From Phyllobacterium myrsinacearum (GTDB lineage Bacteria > Pseudomonadota > Alphaproteobacteria > Rhizobiales > Rhizobiaceae): a stretch of DNA of 64,000 nucleotides. The stretch spans positions 718,321-782,320 of the forward strand of contig NZ_PVBT01000003.1 of the NCBI RefSeq assembly GCF_002980555.1, in the 5' to 3' direction. How positions within the stretch are numbered: the first letter of the stretch is position 1; every line of letters starts with the position of its first letter. The notes beneath the pieces are model-generated. The model did not search any database. It was not told where the DNA came from and was given only the letters and a program-made list of their open reading frames with translations. Below are positions 18,384-27,458 of this stretch, one piece after another. The position numbers were made by a program, and so were the translations under genes.

Positions 18384-19022
18384 TCAACCGAAGATGTGAA
18401 GGGCGGCAAGGCCGACGGAAGCGGCCAGGCCGATGGCAAAGCCGATGGCGAGTGCAGCCACCAGGAAGCCGGTGCCAAGCCATACGCCATCCTGTTCGCC
18501 AAGGCCAATGCTGAGCAGGATAATGCTGAGCGCAGGCAGCTGGTTGATCAGCGGGACGGGGAGAACGACGATGAGCGCCATGACCAGCGCGGCCACGCTG
18601 ACGATCCGCTCCATGATGATTTGCGGCAGCAGCCAATAGCGCGGGCGGGCCAGCCGTTCGAAGCGGATGAGCAGCGGCTCGAGTTTTCCGACAAAACGGC
18701 GGTAGGTTGCCGTGCTGAGGGACTTCCTGCGCAGGAAGGCCGGAAACCACGGATTTTCCAGGCCGATCAGCATTTGCAGGGACAGAAGGATGAGGGGAAT
18801 GCCGAAGATCGTCGAAGACCCCGGCGGCAGCGGCACCAGGTTGAGCGCCGCAAACAGGATCAGCAGCGCGCCAAAGCTGCGTTCGGAAAGCGCGGACAGG
18901 ATATCGTCAAACGACACCCTGTCCGCATCCGTTTCGCCGATCTGGACCAGAATGCTGGACAGGCGCCGTTCTGCGGGGTCACCCGAAGGGTCCCAGGGAT
19001 ACGGTTTTCCGTCAGCGTTCAT
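18384..19022 (-). CDS. exoD: exopolysaccharide synthesis ExoD-family membrane protein
   Basis: 212-residue integral membrane protein from the ATG at 19022 (an ATG at 19043 would abut the terC stop). The hydrophilic N-terminus ends in [36 protein letters not shown], the ExoD hallmark; three or four more hydrophobic segments follow ([28 protein letters not shown]-like region, [27 protein letters not shown]). ExoD was named from a Sinorhizobium mutant with altered exopolysaccharide and alkali sensitivity; its molecular function is not established. Positioned between terC and the DUF188 gene. Confidence 0.85.
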   Translation of the reverse strand: MNADGKPYPWDPSGDPAERRLSSILVQIGETDADRVSFDDILSALSERSFGALLILFAALNLVPLPPGSSTIFGIPLILLSLQMLIGLENPWFPAFLRRKSLSTATYRRFVGKLEPLLIRFERLARPRYWLLPQIIMERIVSVAALVMALIVVLPVPLINQLPALSIILLSIGLGEQDGVWLGTGFLVAALAIGFAIGLAASVGLAALHIFG

Positions 19023-19043
19023 ACAGGTCCTCCATCGATGCAA

Positions 19044-20084
19044 CTATGCTTTCGTTGTTGTCTCGGCGACAGACGGGGCCGCAGCGGCCTTTCCATCCAT
19101 CGTTGGTTCAGTGTGCGGTTCGTCGTTGCGGGTTTTCCAGAGAGAGCTGAAAATACCGGCCGCAAGGATGCCGAGCGTGATCGAGAGTGACCACATCGGC
19201 GGTATCTTAGCCAGTCCCAAAGCGTCGGCCACGAAAATCTTTCCGCCAATGAACACAAGCACGAGAGACAGCGCATATTTCAGGTAGACGAAGCGATGGA
19301 TGAGGCTTGCAAGGGCGAAATACAGCGCCCGCAGGCCAAGGATCGCGAAGATATTCGAGGTGAAGACGATATAGGGATCGGTGGTGATGGCAAAAATCGC
19401 CGGGATGGAATCCACCGCGAAGATCACATCCGCCAGCTCCACCATGACGAGTGCAAGGAGCAGCGGGGTAATCCAGGTCTTCGACTTGCCCGTGTGCGGG
19501 TCGGTGCGCCGGATCATGAATTTCTGGCCGTGCAGTTCCTCGGTAACGCGAAAGCGCTTGCGCATGAACTTGAAGACCGGATTGGCCGAGACATCGAACT
19601 CGTCGTCGCCGGCCATCAGCATGCGGATGCCGGTGATGATCAGGAACGCGGCAAAGAGATAGAGGACCCACTCATATTGTTCGACAATGGCCGCACCCGC
19701 CGCGATCATGATGCCGCGAAGGATGACAACGCCGAGAATACCGTAGACGAGCACCCGGTGCTGATATTGCTTGGGAATGGCGAAATAGCCAAAAATCATG
19801 GCGATGACGAAAATATTGTCCATCGCCAGGCTCTTCTCGACAACGAAGCCGGTGAGGTACTGCATGCCGGACTCGCTGCCCAGCTCCCACCAGATGAAGC
19901 CGCCGAAGGCGACGCCGAGACTGATGTAGAACGCCGAGAGCAAAAGGCTCTGGCGCATGCCTATATCGTGATTTTTTCGGTTGAGAACGCCCAGATCAAG
20001 GACGAGAAGAACAAGAACAAGGGCAAAAAAGCCAAGCCACATCCATAGGGGCTTGCCCATGGCATCAACAAACAGAAGCTCCAT
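19044..20084 (-). CDS. TerC family integral membrane protein (Alx-like)
   Basis: 346-residue polytopic protein of the TerC/Alx family, linked elsewhere to manganese export, alkaline pH response and metalation of secreted enzymes. About seven to nine transmembrane segments are visible. Acidic membrane residues typical of the family occur in ALVLVLLVLDLGVLN, EKSLAMDNIFVIAMI and VELADVIFAVDSIPAI, where the conserved Asp/Glu residues are expected to bind metal. The 186-base region upstream contains small hairpins, but I do not see the conserved core of the manganese yybP-ykoY riboswitch found before alx in Escherichia coli. Same strand and tight spacing with exoD and DUF188. Confidence 0.88.
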   Translation of the reverse strand: MELLFVDAMGKPLWMWLGFFALVLVLLVLDLGVLNRKNHDIGMRQSLLLSAFYISLGVAFGGFIWWELGSESGMQYLTGFVVEKSLAMDNIFVIAMIFGYFAIPKQYQHRVLVYGILGVVILRGIMIAAGAAIVEQYEWVLYLFAAFLIITGIRMLMAGDDEFDVSANPVFKFMRKRFRVTEELHGQKFMIRRTDPHTGKSKTWITPLLLALVMVELADVIFAVDSIPAIFAITTDPYIVFTSNIFAILGLRALYFALASLIHRFVYLKYALSLVLVFIGGKIFVADALGLAKIPPMWSLSITLGILAAGIFSSLWKTRNDEPHTEPTMDGKAAAAPSVAETTTKA

Positions 20085-20226
20085 GTGAAAAATGATCCGC
20101 CGGCATCGGTTCCAGATTACAGCTCCGACATCACGAGAGAGCCGGTAACTCTCGCCAGAGGGGCCCGGTGCTGCAATTCTGCCTCAATTGGGGAGGGGCA
20201 GGGATCAATGCAAGGGTTTGACGGAA

Positions 20227-20262
20227 ATAAATAATCTGCGGCCGCCGGATCGAACGGCCTCT
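20227..20262 (-). terminator. possible terminator after 3-hydroxybutyryl-CoA dehydrogenase
   Basis: On the minus strand, GGCCG and CGGCC pair around a 10-base loop just after the stop codon, followed by a T-rich ATTATTTATTT. The stem is short, so this is tentative. Confidence 0.4.
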
Positions 20263-20270
20263 TGCCCCCG

Positions 20271-21152
20271 TCAGCGGGTCGGAACCGGGTTCTCGCCGCG
20301 ATAGTCGTAGAAGCCGCGCCCGGCCTTGCGTCCCAGCCAGCCGGCTTCGACATATTTGACCAGCAGCGGGCAGGGGCGGTATTTCGAATCCGCCAGGCCG
20401 TCATGCAACACCTGCATGATCGACAGGCAGGTGTCGAGGCCGATGAAATCGGCAAGCTGCAACGGGCCCATCGGGTGATTGGCGCCCAGTTTCATCGCCG
20501 TATCGATGGCTTCGACCGAGCCCACACCCTCATAGAGCACGTAGATGGCTTCGTTGATCATCGGCAGCAGGATGCGGTTGACGATGAAGGCCGGGAAATC
20601 TTCGGAAACTGTCAGCGTCTTGTCGAGGCTGGTGACGAATTCGCGCGCGATCTCGAAGGTGACGTTTTCCGTGGCGATGCCGCGGATCAGTTCGACCAGT
20701 TTCATCACCGGAACGGGATTCATGAAGTGGATGCCGATGAAGCGTTCCGGCCGGTCCGTGGTGGCGGCAAGCCGCGTGATCGAGATGGAGGAGGTATTGG
20801 TTGCAAGAATCGCTTCCGGATTGAGATTGGGGCAGAGCTGGGCAAAAATCTTGCGTTTGACCGTCTCATCTTCCGTTGCCGCCTCGATGGCCAGATCGAC
20901 ACCGGCGAGGTCTTCCATGCGCAGGGCCGGGCGGATGCGTGACATGCCCTTGACGCGCTCGGCTTCCTCAAGCTTGCCGTGGGAAACCTGCCGGGCCATG
21001 TTGCCGTTGACGGTGGCGATGGCCTTTTCCAGCTGGTCGGCGGACTGGTCATGGATCAAAACATCATATCCGGCCAGTGCACAGACGTGAGCAATGCCTC
21101 CGCCCATTTGTCCCGCGCCAACAATGCCTACAGTTTTGATCGAGCCAGCCAT
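20271..21152 (-). CDS. 3-hydroxybutyryl-CoA dehydrogenase
   Basis: 293-residue NAD-dependent 3-hydroxyacyl-CoA dehydrogenase. From the ATG at 21152 the protein begins MAGSIKTVGIVGAGQMGGGIAH, the Rossmann fingerprint. The catalytic region is ERFIGIHFMNPVPVMKLVEL (His and the following Asn), with FPAFIVNRILLPMINEAI later, typical of the short stand-alone enzyme rather than FadB. It acts in beta-oxidation or in polyhydroxybutyrate/acetoacetyl-CoA metabolism. It follows etfA after a terminator-like hairpin. ETF accepts electrons from acyl-CoA dehydrogenases, so the neighbourhood is functionally coherent. An open extension to 21356 reaches past that hairpin and is ignored. Confidence 0.9.
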   Translation of the reverse strand: MAGSIKTVGIVGAGQMGGGIAHVCALAGYDVLIHDQSADQLEKAIATVNGNMARQVSHGKLEEAERVKGMSRIRPALRMEDLAGVDLAIEAATEDETVKRKIFAQLCPNLNPEAILATNTSSISITRLAATTDRPERFIGIHFMNPVPVMKLVELIRGIATENVTFEIAREFVTSLDKTLTVSEDFPAFIVNRILLPMINEAIYVLYEGVGSVEAIDTAMKLGANHPMGPLQLADFIGLDTCLSIMQVLHDGLADSKYRPCPLLVKYVEAGWLGRKAGRGFYDYRGENPVPTR

Positions 21153-21190
21153 GTTTCCATCCGTTTCTTTTCTTTGCAGCACCAAACTAA

Positions 21191-21223
21191 ATGGCCGGGG
21201 TAGCGTTCGTCTACCCCGGCCAT
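21191..21223 (-). terminator. strong hairpin between etfA and the hydroxybutyryl-CoA dehydrogenase gene
   Basis: A perfect 13-base-pair stem (ATGGCCGGGGTAG with its complement, seven-base loop) lies 29 bases after the etfA stop and 38 bases before the next start. On the minus strand it is followed by TTTAGTTTGG, a weak T tract. It probably ends or attenuates the etfBA transcript. Confidence 0.7.
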
Positions 21224-21252
21224 GCAGATTCATTTCAATCTTGCGATGAAAT

Positions 21253-22182
21253 TCAAAGCGCTTTTTCGAGTTCCGGCAGGATGACGAAGAGATCGCCGAC
21301 CAGGCCGTAATCGGCAACCTGGAAAATCGGTGCTTCCTCGTCCTTGTTGATGGCAACGATGACCTTGGAGTCCTTCATGCCGGCCAGATGCTGGATCGCG
21401 CCGGAGATGCCGACGGCGATGTAGAGATCAGGGGCAACCACCTTGCCCGTCTGGCCGACCTGCCAGTCATTTGGTGCATAGCCCGCATCGACGGCGGCGC
21501 GCGAAGCACCAACCGCAGCGCCGAGCTTGTCGGCCACGGGAAGGATGACTTCCTTGAACTTCTCATTGGAGCCGAGGGCACGGCCGCCGGAGATGATGAT
21601 CTTGGCCGAGGTCAGTTCCGGACGGTCGCCGCCGGACAGCTTGGCTTCGATGAAGGTGGACAGGCCCGGATTGGCAGCAGCCGAGACCGTCTCGACGGGA
21701 GCCAAACCGCCTTCGCCGGCCGCCGCAAAGGTGGCGGTGCGCACGGTGATGACACGCTTGGCATCGGTCGCCTGGACGGTCTGCAGGGCATTGCCCGCAT
21801 AGATCGGACGCTTGAACGTATCGGGCGCGATGACCTCGATGATATCAGACACCTGCATGACGTCGAGCAGGGCAGCCACGCGCGGCAGGATGTTCTTGCC
21901 GTTGGTGGTTGCAGCGGCAATGATCGTGTCATAATTGCCGGCGATCGAAACGATCAGCGCCGCGGTGGCTTCCGCCAGGCGGTTGGCCAGATCGTCGCTG
22001 TCGGCAAGCAGGACTTTCTTGACACCGGCAAGCTTGGCGGCCTGGTCGGCAACGCCCTTGGCGCCTTTGCCGGCAACCAGGACATGCACGTCGGAACCGA
22101 TGGCGAGCGCTGCGGTGAGCGCCTTGGCGGTCTGGTCGGAAAGGGTCTCGTTATCGTGTTCGGCAAAAAGAAGAATAGCCAT
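21253..22182 (-). CDS. etfA: electron transfer flavoprotein alpha subunit
   Basis: 309-residue FAD-binding subunit of ETF, passing electrons from acyl-CoA and related dehydrogenases to ETF-ubiquinone oxidoreductase. The C-terminal FAD domain shows [18 protein letters not shown], the [31 protein letters not shown] region and [14 protein letters not shown]. The N-terminal domain carries the nucleotide-fold repeats. It follows etfB by 21 bases on the same strand. All expected segments present, standard length. Confidence 0.95.
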   Translation of the reverse strand: MAILLFAEHDNETLSDQTAKALTAALAIGSDVHVLVAGKGAKGVADQAAKLAGVKKVLLADSDDLANRLAEATAALIVSIAGNYDTIIAAATTNGKNILPRVAALLDVMQVSDIIEVIAPDTFKRPIYAGNALQTVQATDAKRVITVRTATFAAAGEGGLAPVETVSAAANPGLSTFIEAKLSGGDRPELTSAKIIISGGRALGSNEKFKEVILPVADKLGAAVGASRAAVDAGYAPNDWQVGQTGKVVAPDLYIAVGISGAIQHLAGMKDSKVIVAINKDEEAPIFQVADYGLVGDLFVILPELEKAL

Positions 22183-22203
22183 GGTAAATTCCTTTCCTGA
22201 TCC

Positions 22204-22953
22204 TTAGAGAACGCCGGCTTCGTTCTTCAGCTTGCTGACGAGTTCGGCAACGTCCTTGACCTTGACACCCGCCTTGCGGCCGCCCGGCTCCTCGGTCTTC
22301 AGGACCTTGAGGCGCGGCTTGGTGTCGACGCCGTAATCGGCTGCGGTCTTTTCATCCAGCGGCTTCTTCTTTGCCTTCATGATGTTCGGCAGGGAAGCGT
22401 AGCGCGGCTGGTTGAGGCGCAGGTCCGTCGTGACGATGGCCGGCAGCTTGATTTCGATGGTCTGCAGACCACCGTCGACTTCGCGCGTAACCTTGGCGGC
22501 ATCACCGCCGAGCTCGACCTTCGAGGCGAAAGTGCCCTGGCTCCAGCCGAGCAAAGCGGACAGCATCTGGCCGGTCTGGTTGGCGTCGTCGTCGATGGCC
22601 TGCTTGCCGAGAATGACCAGCTGCGGCTGTTCTGCTTCGACAATGCCCTTGAGGATCTTGGCTACGGCAAGCGGCTCGACGATGTCGTCGACCTTGACCA
22701 GAATGCCGCGGTCGGCACCCATGGCGAGCGCCGTGCGGATGGTTTCCTGCGCCTGCGCAGGTCCGATGGAGACAACGACCACTTCCTCGACCTTGCCAGC
22801 CTCTTTCAGGCGCAAGGCTTCCTCGACCGCGATTTCGTCGAACGGGTTCATCGACATCTTCACGTTGGCAAGCTCAACGCCCGAACCGTCGCCCTTAACC
22901 CTGATCTTCACATTGTAATCGACTACCCGCTTTACCGGTACGAGGACTTTCAT
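22204..22953 (-). CDS. etfB: electron transfer flavoprotein beta subunit
   Basis: 249-residue ETF beta subunit binding AMP. Diagnostic blocks: [19 protein letters not shown] at the start, [32 protein letters not shown] (AMP-binding loop), and the C-terminal [16 protein letters not shown] helix that grips the alpha subunit. Upstream (minus strand, around 23094-23078) lies ATTGACCTTTACGTTAC, which could be a MerR-family operator such as those reported for LiuR-type regulators of acyl-CoA catabolism; this is a guess from its shape. A weak hairpin with an eight-T tract separates it from the rhomboid gene. Confidence 0.95.
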   Translation of the reverse strand: MKVLVPVKRVVDYNVKIRVKGDGSGVELANVKMSMNPFDEIAVEEALRLKEAGKVEEVVVVSIGPAQAQETIRTALAMGADRGILVKVDDIVEPLAVAKILKGIVEAEQPQLVILGKQAIDDDANQTGQMLSALLGWSQGTFASKVELGGDAAKVTREVDGGLQTIEIKLPAIVTTDLRLNQPRYASLPNIMKAKKKPLDEKTAADYGVDTKPRLKVLKTEEPGGRKAGVKVKDVAELVSKLKNEAGVL

Positions 22954-23032
22954 GGGGACTCCCTCTCATAAGAACTGCAGACAGATTTAACTGCCGGGCA
23001 ATGGCACCCGCTTGCCGGATGCCGACATTGAG

Positions 23033-23060
23033 GTAAAAAAAACGACACGCTGACGTCGTG
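23033..23060 (-). terminator. possible terminator/attenuator between rhomboid gene and etfB
   Basis: On the minus strand ACGAC and GTCGT pair around eight bases and are followed at once by eight T residues (23042-23035). The stem has only five pairs, so strength is uncertain. It would separate the upstream genes from etfBA. Confidence 0.4.
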
Positions 23061-23141
23061 CGGGACCGTAAATATGAGTAACGTAAAGGTCAATCATTGA
23101 GATTGCGCTTATCCGATCTTAAACGATTGAAACTTGCGCGT

Positions 23142-23903
23142 TCAGCGGCCCCACGGGGGTGAGGGCGGTTCGGGTGGTGTTTGCGGCGGCTGCTTGTCGA
23201 CGATAACGGCGCGCGGCGAGACAATCGCCCGGTCAAACAGCGGCACGCTGCGGCGTTTGAACGGGACAAGGAGCAGGGCGCCGGCAATGATACCGCCGAC
23301 ATGGCCGGCCCAGGAAATGCGGTCTTCGCCATGGGTGACGAGCATCACGAACTGGAGCCCGATCCAGAGGACGAGCGGATAGAGCGCGGGGATGCGCAGG
23401 GGTATCCGGCCGAAAGCCAGCACCCAGACCCGCACACGCGGATGCAGCATCAGATAGGCGGTGATCACGCCGGCAATGGCGGCGGATGCGCCGATCAGCG
23501 GCCCTTCGGAAGACGGGTCGAGCGTCCCGTGCAGGAAGGCGCCGGCGGCGGCACAGAGCAGGTAGAAAATCAGGAACTTGATATGGCCCATGGCGTCTTC
23601 GACATTGTCGCCGAAGACCCAGAGGAACAGCATGTTGCCACCCAGGTGGAAGATATCGGCATGGAGGAAGGCATAGGTGACATAGGTGAAAGCGGGCGGC
23701 ACGAAATCATATTGCGGCGGCAGGACTGACATGTGGTGTGCCACGGACGGGATGTAACCGAAGCCGATGGAGGCGGTCTTTGCGTCCGCACCGGCAAGGC
23801 TCGTCAGGCCGAAGATCAGCAGGTTGAGCGCGATCAGCGCCAGGGTGACATATTGCAGCTTGATGTATTTGAGGCTGTTGGCGTCGTAGAGTGGAATGAA
23901 CAT
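23142..23903 (-). CDS. rhomboid family intramembrane serine protease
   Basis: 253-residue polytopic membrane protease. Six transmembrane stretches are visible. The catalytic Ser is in LIGASAAIAGVI (GxSx motif, about residue 133) and the catalytic His in WAGHVGGIIAGALL; the usual early HLGGNMLFLWVFG block in the oxyanion/His-Asn region is present. Both dyad residues are intact, so it is probably active. The C-terminal tail is Pro-rich. It sits between the cobalamin adenosyltransferase (17 bases upstream) and etfB. Substrates cannot be predicted. Confidence 0.9.
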   Translation of the reverse strand: MFIPLYDANSLKYIKLQYVTLALIALNLLIFGLTSLAGADAKTASIGFGYIPSVAHHMSVLPPQYDFVPPAFTYVTYAFLHADIFHLGGNMLFLWVFGDNVEDAMGHIKFLIFYLLCAAAGAFLHGTLDPSSEGPLIGASAAIAGVITAYLMLHPRVRVWVLAFGRIPLRIPALYPLVLWIGLQFVMLVTHGEDRISWAGHVGGIIAGALLLVPFKRRSVPLFDRAIVSPRAVIVDKQPPQTPPEPPSPPWGR

Positions 23904-23920
23904 CGGCGCCGTTCCCCCGT

Positions 23921-24502
23921 TCAGCGGTTCTTACCGGGCACCCATAACACGTCCTTCGCGCCGTTGTCATTGACGGCCCGTGCTGCGACGAAGAGAAAAT
24001 CGGAAACGCGGTTGATGTATTTGAGCGCGGCTGGTGTGACGGCCTCATCCGGCCTTTGCGCCAGCGCCACCATGTGCCGTTCGGCACGCCTTGCCACGGT
24101 GCGCGCCAGATGCAGGGCAGCGGAGGCTGCCGATCCGCCCGGCAGGACGAAGGAGCGCAGCGGCGCAAGTTTTTGGTTCAGGCGATCGATGTCCGCTTCG
24201 ATGCGTGCAACCTGGCTGTCAATGATGCGCAGCGGCTCGTATTCCAGCTTTTCACCGGTATCGGGCGTGGCCAGATCAGCGCCGAGATCAAAGAGATCGT
24301 TCTGGATGCGAGCGAGCATCGCGTCGATTTCCGGAAACTCCTCCACCGTATGCAGCCGCGCCAGCCCCACGCAGGCATTGGCTTCGTCGACCGTGCCATA
24401 GGCTTCGACGCGCAGGTCATGCTTGAGGCGGCGCTCGCCGCTGCCGAGCCCGGTGGTGCCGTCATCGCCGGTCTTCGTGTAAATCCTGTTGAGCTTGACC
24501 AT
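23921..24502 (-). CDS. PduO-type corrinoid adenosyltransferase
   Basis: 193-residue ATP:cob(I)alamin adenosyltransferase making adenosylcobalamin. The family N-terminus is clear: IYTKTGDDGTTGLGSGERR (ATP-binding), followed by VEAYGTVDEANACVGLARL. The catalytic helix RTVARRAERHMVALAQ and the C-terminal YINRVSDFLFVAARAVN complete the PduO set. It is trimeric in known examples and unrelated in fold to CobA/BtuR. It lies 15 bases after the twin-TM protein gene and 17 before the rhomboid gene, inside a conserved fatty acid/cobalamin neighbourhood. Confidence 0.92.
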   Translation of the reverse strand: MVKLNRIYTKTGDDGTTGLGSGERRLKHDLRVEAYGTVDEANACVGLARLHTVEEFPEIDAMLARIQNDLFDLGADLATPDTGEKLEYEPLRIIDSQVARIEADIDRLNQKLAPLRSFVLPGGSAASAALHLARTVARRAERHMVALAQRPDEAVTPAALKYINRVSDFLFVAARAVNDNGAKDVLWVPGKNR

Positions 24503-24517
24503 GGCCTACCCCCGCGA

Positions 24518-24715
24518 TCAGCTGGCGGCGCGGTGAAAGTAAATCGCGCCGACGATGAGAATGATCGCCACCAGTTGCAGGAAAATGCGCAGCTGCATCA
24601 TCTTGTTGGAAAAATTGGCATCGCCGCCCTTCATCATGTTGCGCAGGCCGATCAGAAGCACGACGGTGACGGCGGCAATGGCAACGACTGCCAGGAACTT
24701 GAAGATGATATCCAT
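24518..24715 (-). CDS. small twin-transmembrane (HIG1-like) protein
   Basis: 65-residue protein with two hydrophobic helices, FKFLAVVAIAAVTVVLLIGL and MMQLRIFLQLVAIILIVGAI, joined by a short loop RNMMKGGDANFSNKM. The SNKMMQLRIFLQ stretch is like the HIG1/twin-TM proteins of alphaproteobacteria, which relate to mitochondrial respiratory supercomplex factors. A respiratory role here is inferred from that family. It lies between the SDR gene and the adenosyltransferase with very short gaps, suggesting one operon. Confidence 0.8.
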   Translation of the reverse strand: MDIIFKFLAVVAIAAVTVVLLIGLRNMMKGGDANFSNKMMQLRIFLQLVAIILIVGAIYFHRAAS

Positions 24716-24743
24716 GGTTTTTCCTTTTCTAGCCGGAGCGCTT

Positions 24744-25577
24744 TCAGGACTGGCCGGCAAGCATGCGGTATAGCGCACGCGATGACAGAAATCTGCGGGC
24801 AAAAACCGCAAATTTCGCGGGTCGCGTGACGAGGTAATGCGGTTTGGGACGTGGGTTTTCCAGCGCGTCCTTCAGCACGGTATAGACCGCTTCCGGGCCA
24901 AGCTTGGAACGGGACTTGGTGCCGCCCTGCGACAGGCGGGCGATCTGCTTCTGGTAGTCGGCGCGATGCACCGAGTTCTCGACGTCGATATATTTCCCGA
25001 TCTGCTGCAGCGCATTATGGGTGAAGCGCGAGGCAATCGGTCCCGGCTCGATCAGGGAGACATGAATGCCAGAGCCTTCAAGTTCCATGCGCTGGACCAG
25101 CATCAGGCCTTCCAGCGCGAATTTCGACGCGACATAGGCACCGCGCCATTTCATCGGCACGAGCCCGAGAATTGACGAGCAATGCACGATCCGCCCGTGG
25201 CCCTGGCGGCGCATGACGGGGACGATGTGCCGGGTCAGTTCATGCCAGCCGAAGAAATTGGCATCGAATTGTTCGCGCAAGCCTTCGATCGGCAGGTCTT
25301 CCACGGCACCCGGCAGCGCGTAGGCGCCATTGTTGTAAAGCGCATCGAGCGTGCCGCCGGTCGCGGCAAGCACATCGTCAACCAGCGCCTTGATGGAATC
25401 CGGCTCGCGATAATCGAGATAATGGGCGGACAGGCCATCGGCTTTCAGGGCGGCGATATCTTCGTTTCGCCGCGCGGTTGCAAAGACCTGCCAGCCATCC
25501 GCCTTGAGCGCGCGGGCGCAGTGCGCGCCGATGCCGCTGGAACATCCTGTGATCAAAATCGTTCTGGAACTGGTCAT
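24744..25577 (-). CDS. short-chain dehydrogenase/reductase (SDR) family protein
   Basis: 277-residue classical SDR from the ATG at 25577. The cofactor loop is TGCSSGIGAHCARAL; the structural NNGA motif appears as YNNGAYALPG; catalysis needs Ser (HCSSILGLVPM) and YxxxK (YVASKFALEG), both present. The Arg after the first strand (ATARR) suggests NADP preference. The C-terminal part is longer than in minimal SDRs and ends in a basic segment. Substrate unknown. It is divergent from the YihY gene and heads the adenosyltransferase cluster. Confidence 0.88.
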   Translation of the reverse strand: MTSSRTILITGCSSGIGAHCARALKADGWQVFATARRNEDIAALKADGLSAHYLDYREPDSIKALVDDVLAATGGTLDALYNNGAYALPGAVEDLPIEGLREQFDANFFGWHELTRHIVPVMRRQGHGRIVHCSSILGLVPMKWRGAYVASKFALEGLMLVQRMELEGSGIHVSLIEPGPIASRFTHNALQQIGKYIDVENSVHRADYQKQIARLSQGGTKSRSKLGPEAVYTVLKDALENPRPKPHYLVTRPAKFAVFARRFLSSRALYRMLAGQS

Positions 25578-25678
25578 TCTTTTCCGATTGCTGCAAACCG
25601 AACGGGACATCAAAAAAAGACTTCACATATTCGCCTGTGCCTTGCAATGTCACGAGCCAAAGGGGCAAACCATTTTCG

Positions 25679-26533
25679 ATGCGTAGAGTATATGTTTTTC
25701 TCCGGCGGGTGACCTTCGATACATTGAGGCATTTCAGCACGGATGACGGCTGGGCTCTGGCCAGCCACGTGGCGCTTTCGGGCATCCTGGCGCTGTTTCC
25801 CTTCCTGATTTTCGCCACTTCCCTTGCCAGCTTTCTCGGTGCCAGCGCCTTTACCGATACGGCGGTGCATGTGGTGTTCGACACCTGGCCGGAGGTCATC
25901 GCCCGGCCGATCGCGCAGGAGGTGCGCAATGTTCTCAACGTCCAGCGCGGCGGACTTCTGACCATCAGCGTGATCGCCGCCGCCTACTTTGCCTCCAACG
26001 GCATCGAAGCGCTGCGCATCGCGCTCAACCGTGCCTACCGGGTGGTGGATACACGTTCGATCATCTATTGCCGTTTGCAGAGCCTCGGCTACGTGATTGT
26101 GGCTACCATCGGCATCATGGCCATCAGTTTTCTCCTGGTGCTGGCGCCGCTGGCGGTGCGCATCGCCAGCAAATGGGTTCCCGAGCTTGACGTTCTGTCC
26201 GGTACCATCGGCTTCTGGCGCTACTGCATTGCCTCAGCCGTGCTGATCGTCGGGTTGCTGGTGGCGCATCTATGGCTGCCGGCGGGACGGCGCAAACTCA
26301 TCGATATCCTGCCGGGCATCCTCGTGACCCTGCTGGCATGGATCGTTGGTGCATCGATTTTCGCGAGCTATCTCGAGACGTTCGCATCCTACGTGTCGAC
26401 CTATGCGGGGCTGGCCTCGATCATGGCGGCGATCGTCTTCCTCTATATCATCGCCGCGATTTTCATCATCGGTGCCGAGGTCAATGCCGCCATCATCCAC
26501 TACCGCGAGGGCAGGGTCGCCAAGCGCTTCTGA
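25679..26533 (+). CDS. YihY/BrkB family membrane protein
   Basis: 284-residue polytopic protein from the ATG at 25679 (MRRVYVFLRRV); a start at 25637 is possible. Six transmembrane segments fit the YihY/BrkB topology, with the conserved early GWALASHVALSGILALFPFLIF block and the later RRKLIDILPGILVTLLAWIVGASIFASYL and AAIVFLYIIAAIFIIGAEVNAAI blocks. Function of the family is not established (once called ribonuclease BN, now rejected). Its last 34 bases overlap the 3' end of the convergent EamA transporter gene. Confidence 0.88.
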   Translation: MRRVYVFLRRVTFDTLRHFSTDDGWALASHVALSGILALFPFLIFATSLASFLGASAFTDTAVHVVFDTWPEVIARPIAQEVRNVLNVQRGGLLTISVIAAAYFASNGIEALRIALNRAYRVVDTRSIIYCRLQSLGYVIVATIGIMAISFLLVLAPLAVRIASKWVPELDVLSGTIGFWRYCIASAVLIVGLLVAHLWLPAGRRKLIDILPGILVTLLAWIVGASIFASYLETFASYVSTYAGLASIMAAIVFLYIIAAIFIIGAEVNAAIIHYREGRVAKRF

Positions 26534-27402
26534 CCGGTTGACAGCGCGACGCCAAGCGTTGCCACCACCATGCCGCACAGCTGGAACAGTGTCAGCGTTT
26601 CGCCGAAAAGCATATAGGCCATCAGCGCGGTCACGCCGGGCACGAGATAGAACAGCGAAGCAACCTTCGACACGGCGCCCTGATTGATCAGCACCATCAG
26701 CAGCAGCACCGCGCCGATCGACAGCACGAAGACCAGCCAGAACAGCGCGAAGCCGAGAGGCGCGGCCCAGATCACCGTGTGGGTCTCGAACAGCAGCGAA
26801 AAGAGACCGGTCAGCACCCCGGCGCCGATATATTGCAGGGTTGTGCCGGCCTTCAGGTCAATGGTGCCGACAAAGCGTTTCTGCCAAACGGTTCCGGCGC
26901 TGATGGCGAGGACCGAAAGGATCGACGCGCCGACCGTTGCCGGCGTGATGCCATCGGCGGCAATCGACAGTTTGGGCCAGAGCACCATGGCGACGCCGAT
27001 AAAGCCGACCGCCAGTCCGGCCCAGTGACGCGGCTGGATTTTCTCGCCGAGAACCACTCCGGCAATCAGTGCCGTGATCAGCGGCTGCAGGCCGACCACC
27101 AGTGCCGACATGCCCGCAGGCAGGCCGCGATGAATGGCCCAGAACACGGCGCCGAGATAGACACCGTGGATCAGGCAGCCGGCGATGATGGCGTGCATGG
27201 CGCCGCGCCCGCTCGGCCAATGGTTGCCGGCCACGACGACCCATGTGCCGAGAATGGCCGCGGCAATGGCGAACCGGACGGTGAGGAACAGGAACGGTTC
27301 CATATAAGGCATGGCATAGCGGGCGCCGATGAAGCCGGTGGCCCACAGGAGGACGAACAGGGCGGGAAAGTAACGGACGGGCATGATGGGTGACCGGATC
27401 AC
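26500..27402 (-). CDS. DMT superfamily transporter (EamA family)
   Basis: 300-residue inner membrane permease with ten predicted transmembrane helices in two EamA repeats: FPALFVLLWATGFIGARYAMPYMEP starts the first, and PATVGASILSVLAISAGTVWQKRF opens the second. The ALVVGLQPLITALIAGVVLGE and LVPGVTALMAYMLFGETLT blocks are the typical repeat ends. An ATG at 27384 (MPVRYFPALF) may be the true start. Substrate unknown; relatives export amino acids or metabolites. The last codons overlap the convergent YihY gene. Confidence 0.88.
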   Translation of the reverse strand: MIRSPIMPVRYFPALFVLLWATGFIGARYAMPYMEPFLFLTVRFAIAAAILGTWVVVAGNHWPSGRGAMHAIIAGCLIHGVYLGAVFWAIHRGLPAGMSALVVGLQPLITALIAGVVLGEKIQPRHWAGLAVGFIGVAMVLWPKLSIAADGITPATVGASILSVLAISAGTVWQKRFVGTIDLKAGTTLQYIGAGVLTGLFSLLFETHTVIWAAPLGFALFWLVFVLSIGAVLLLMVLINQGAVSKVASLFYLVPGVTALMAYMLFGETLTLFQLCGMVVATLGVALSTGQKRLATLPSR

Positions 27403-27458
27403 GGGACGAGTTGTGATGCAGGTTTATACGAACACCGGTCTTGCAGCCAGATGTTGTT

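Noticed and set aside
20085-20226. Manganese yybP-ykoY riboswitch before the TerC gene
   Set aside because: alx in Escherichia coli has one, and small hairpins are present here, but the conserved loop sequences of that riboswitch are not visible.
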